A DNA stretch of 35,816 nt from Firmicutes bacterium UBA5486 (GTDB lineage Bacteria > Bacillota > UBA4882 > UBA10575), in assembly GCA_002427045.1 (NCBI GenBank), contig DIPO01000014.1:1-35816 (forward strand), read 5' to 3'. Below, piece after piece: positions 35,064-35,816 of the stretch. Under the pieces are notes generated by a model. The model was not told where the DNA came from, did no database searches, and worked only from the letters and a program-made list of their open reading frames with translations. Positions within the stretch are counted from its first letter, which is position 1; each line of letters starts with the position of its first letter. The translations under genes and the position numbers were made by a program.

Positions 35064-35315
35064 TTGAGTAGGCCCGTCATTAATTTGCAGGATGGTTTTT
35101 TAAACCAAGTAAGGAAAGAGAGTGTTCCAGTAACAGTTTATCTGATTAATGGATTCCAGCTTAGAGGTTTGGTAAAAGGTTTTGATAACTTTACTATGAT
35201 TTTGGATAGTGAGGGGAAGCCTGAGTTAGTCTATAAACATGCGATCTCAACGATTGTACCTTCTCGTCCGTTACGTGAATTTAGCGGAGAATCTGGAAAG
35301 GCAGAATTAGATTAA
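35064..35315 (+). CDS. hfq: RNA chaperone Hfq
   Basis: The 83-residue Sm-like protein forms a hexameric ring that binds A-rich and U-rich RNA ends. The Sm1 part has LQDGFLNQVRKESVPVTVYL and GFQLRGLVKGFDNFT; Sm2 ends in YKHAIS (57-62), the hallmark of Hfq. The acidic C-terminus is short. TTG 35064 with GGAGGTG upstream is the start. It follows miaA, as in many bacteria, with a 43-base gap lacking an obvious promoter. Confidence 0.97.
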   Translation: MSRPVINLQDGFLNQVRKESVPVTVYLINGFQLRGLVKGFDNFTMILDSEGKPELVYKHAISTIVPSRPLREFSGESGKAELD

Positions 35316-35412
35316 AGAATAGGGAGAATTGCATAATCATTATGTAACTGGTTGCTCGTCATTCGTTGAATGATATATGCAGTCAGTTTCAATAATATTT
35401 TCCATTTACGTG

Positions 35413-35450
35413 CCCCAGTTTGTGTAAGGTACTTTAATTGGGGGATTTTC
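35413..35450 (+). terminator. Weak terminator candidate after hfq
   Basis: CCCCAGTT (35413-35420) can pair with AATTGGGG (35436-35443), one pair being G-T, across a 15-base loop, followed by GATTTTC. It lies about 100 bases after hfq, and a stronger closer stop is not seen. Confidence 0.4.
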
Positions 35451-35620
35451 TAATTTTCGAAGATATTTCTTCAATCAGATTATATTGTGGTTGAACCTAA
35501 AATATTGAGGTTAGAGAATCCCTAGTGGGGTATAAAAGCTAAATGCATCGTTACTTCAATTTACGGTTATGACAAGACAAAGGGAAATCAATAGATTATT
35601 CTGATTCGTGACATCAGTGC

Positions 35621-35652
35621 AATCTTAAATTTGCTAATTATGCAATTTCTTA
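35621..35652 (+). repeat. 32-bp direct repeat, copy 2
   Basis: It matches copy 1 (27600-27631) at 27 of 32 positions, in the same orientation and about 8 kb away. TTAAATTTGC and GCAATTTCTTAA within it are imperfect inverted arms, so a dimeric protein could bind here. Confidence 0.8.
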
Positions 35653-35700
35653 AATTAGGTAAAGGCTGAGTATACGCGGGTTTATTAATAATTACAATAA

Positions 35701-35726
35701 AGGGTGGCAAAAGCCTGCCCTTTTTT
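35701..35726 (+). terminator. Intrinsic terminator candidate near the window end
   Basis: AGGGTGGC pairs with GCCTGCCCT over a four-base AAAA loop, with one bulged T and one G-T pair, and then six T. What transcript it ends is unclear, because no gene is seen before it. Confidence 0.6.
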
Positions 35727-35816
35727 CATTATTATGTGAGTCAAAGAAACCCCTTAAATCGGGCTTTTTGCGTTGTCATTGATTTTTTCTGTCCCTGCAC
35801 AATATATTGATAGCCT

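Larger units (their letters stand above)
35316..35816. other. Noncoding region after hfq, 501 bases
   Basis: No reading frame with a ribosome binding site is seen. The region holds CATAAT/ATTATG arms (35332-35344), TCATTC/GAATGA arms near 35359-35373, the weak terminator at 35413, the second 32-bp repeat at 35621, and a terminator at 35701. No tRNA is seen. The function is unknown. Confidence 0.5.

Noticed and set aside
35746..35772. A second terminator with AAACCC/GGGCTTT arms at the window end
   Set aside because: Short and mismatched arms; the fit depends on where the stem is drawn.

Overview
The window joins the right-hand part of an integrated P22-like podovirus (about 1-27169) to the chromosome of an endospore-forming Firmicute, probably a member of the Clostridia. 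Spore formation is read from two host genes next to the prophage: a spore-coat manganese-catalase (CotJC-type) fragment and an alpha/beta-type small acid-soluble spore protein. The gene order miaB-mutS-mutL-miaA-hfq fits this group. Both parts look AT-rich. No terminase, integrase or 5' half of the coat gene is present, so the left prophage end lies outside the window.

Virion region (38-24518): portal, scaffold, major coat protein, strong terminator, a small protein of unknown role, head-tail adaptor, a gp10-like tail protein, a tail fibre, then a reversed lipoprotein gene with its own promoter (a moron), a collar-domain tail fibre, a small unknown protein, two probable ejection proteins, and one giant gene for a 3723-residue polyvalent protein. 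The giant joins a glycine/alanine-rich N-terminal part, an adenine-methylase-like domain, an SNF2/strawberry-notch-type helicase and a large C-terminal virion-associated part. A complete small gene related to TnpV-type proteins, with its own strong ribosome binding site, lies inside it in the +1 frame, exactly where the giant has a low-complexity linker.

Lysis and maintenance region (24519-27169): a membrane/coiled-coil protein, a zinc amidase, a 54-residue membrane protein, a terminator, and then an actin-like ParM with a ribbon-helix-helix ParR candidate behind a near-perfect operator palindrome, followed by a 53-residue protein.

Junction (about 27140-27170): host coding sequence begins abruptly in the middle of a CotJC-type gene, at the codon for a metal-ligand glutamate. 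The prophage therefore appears to split a sporulation gene, as skin and SP-beta do in other spore formers. This is the most interesting feature of the window: excision in the mother cell could rebuild the gene.

Host region (27170-35816): the coat gene remnant and its terminator, a noncoding stretch with a possible small RNA, the spore protein gene, then the tightly spaced miaB-mutS-mutL-miaA-hfq cluster (tRNA modification, mismatch repair, RNA chaperone), and about 500 noncoding bases. A 32-bp direct repeat with 27 identical positions occurs on both sides of the host cluster (27600-27631 and 35621-35652) and is unexplained.
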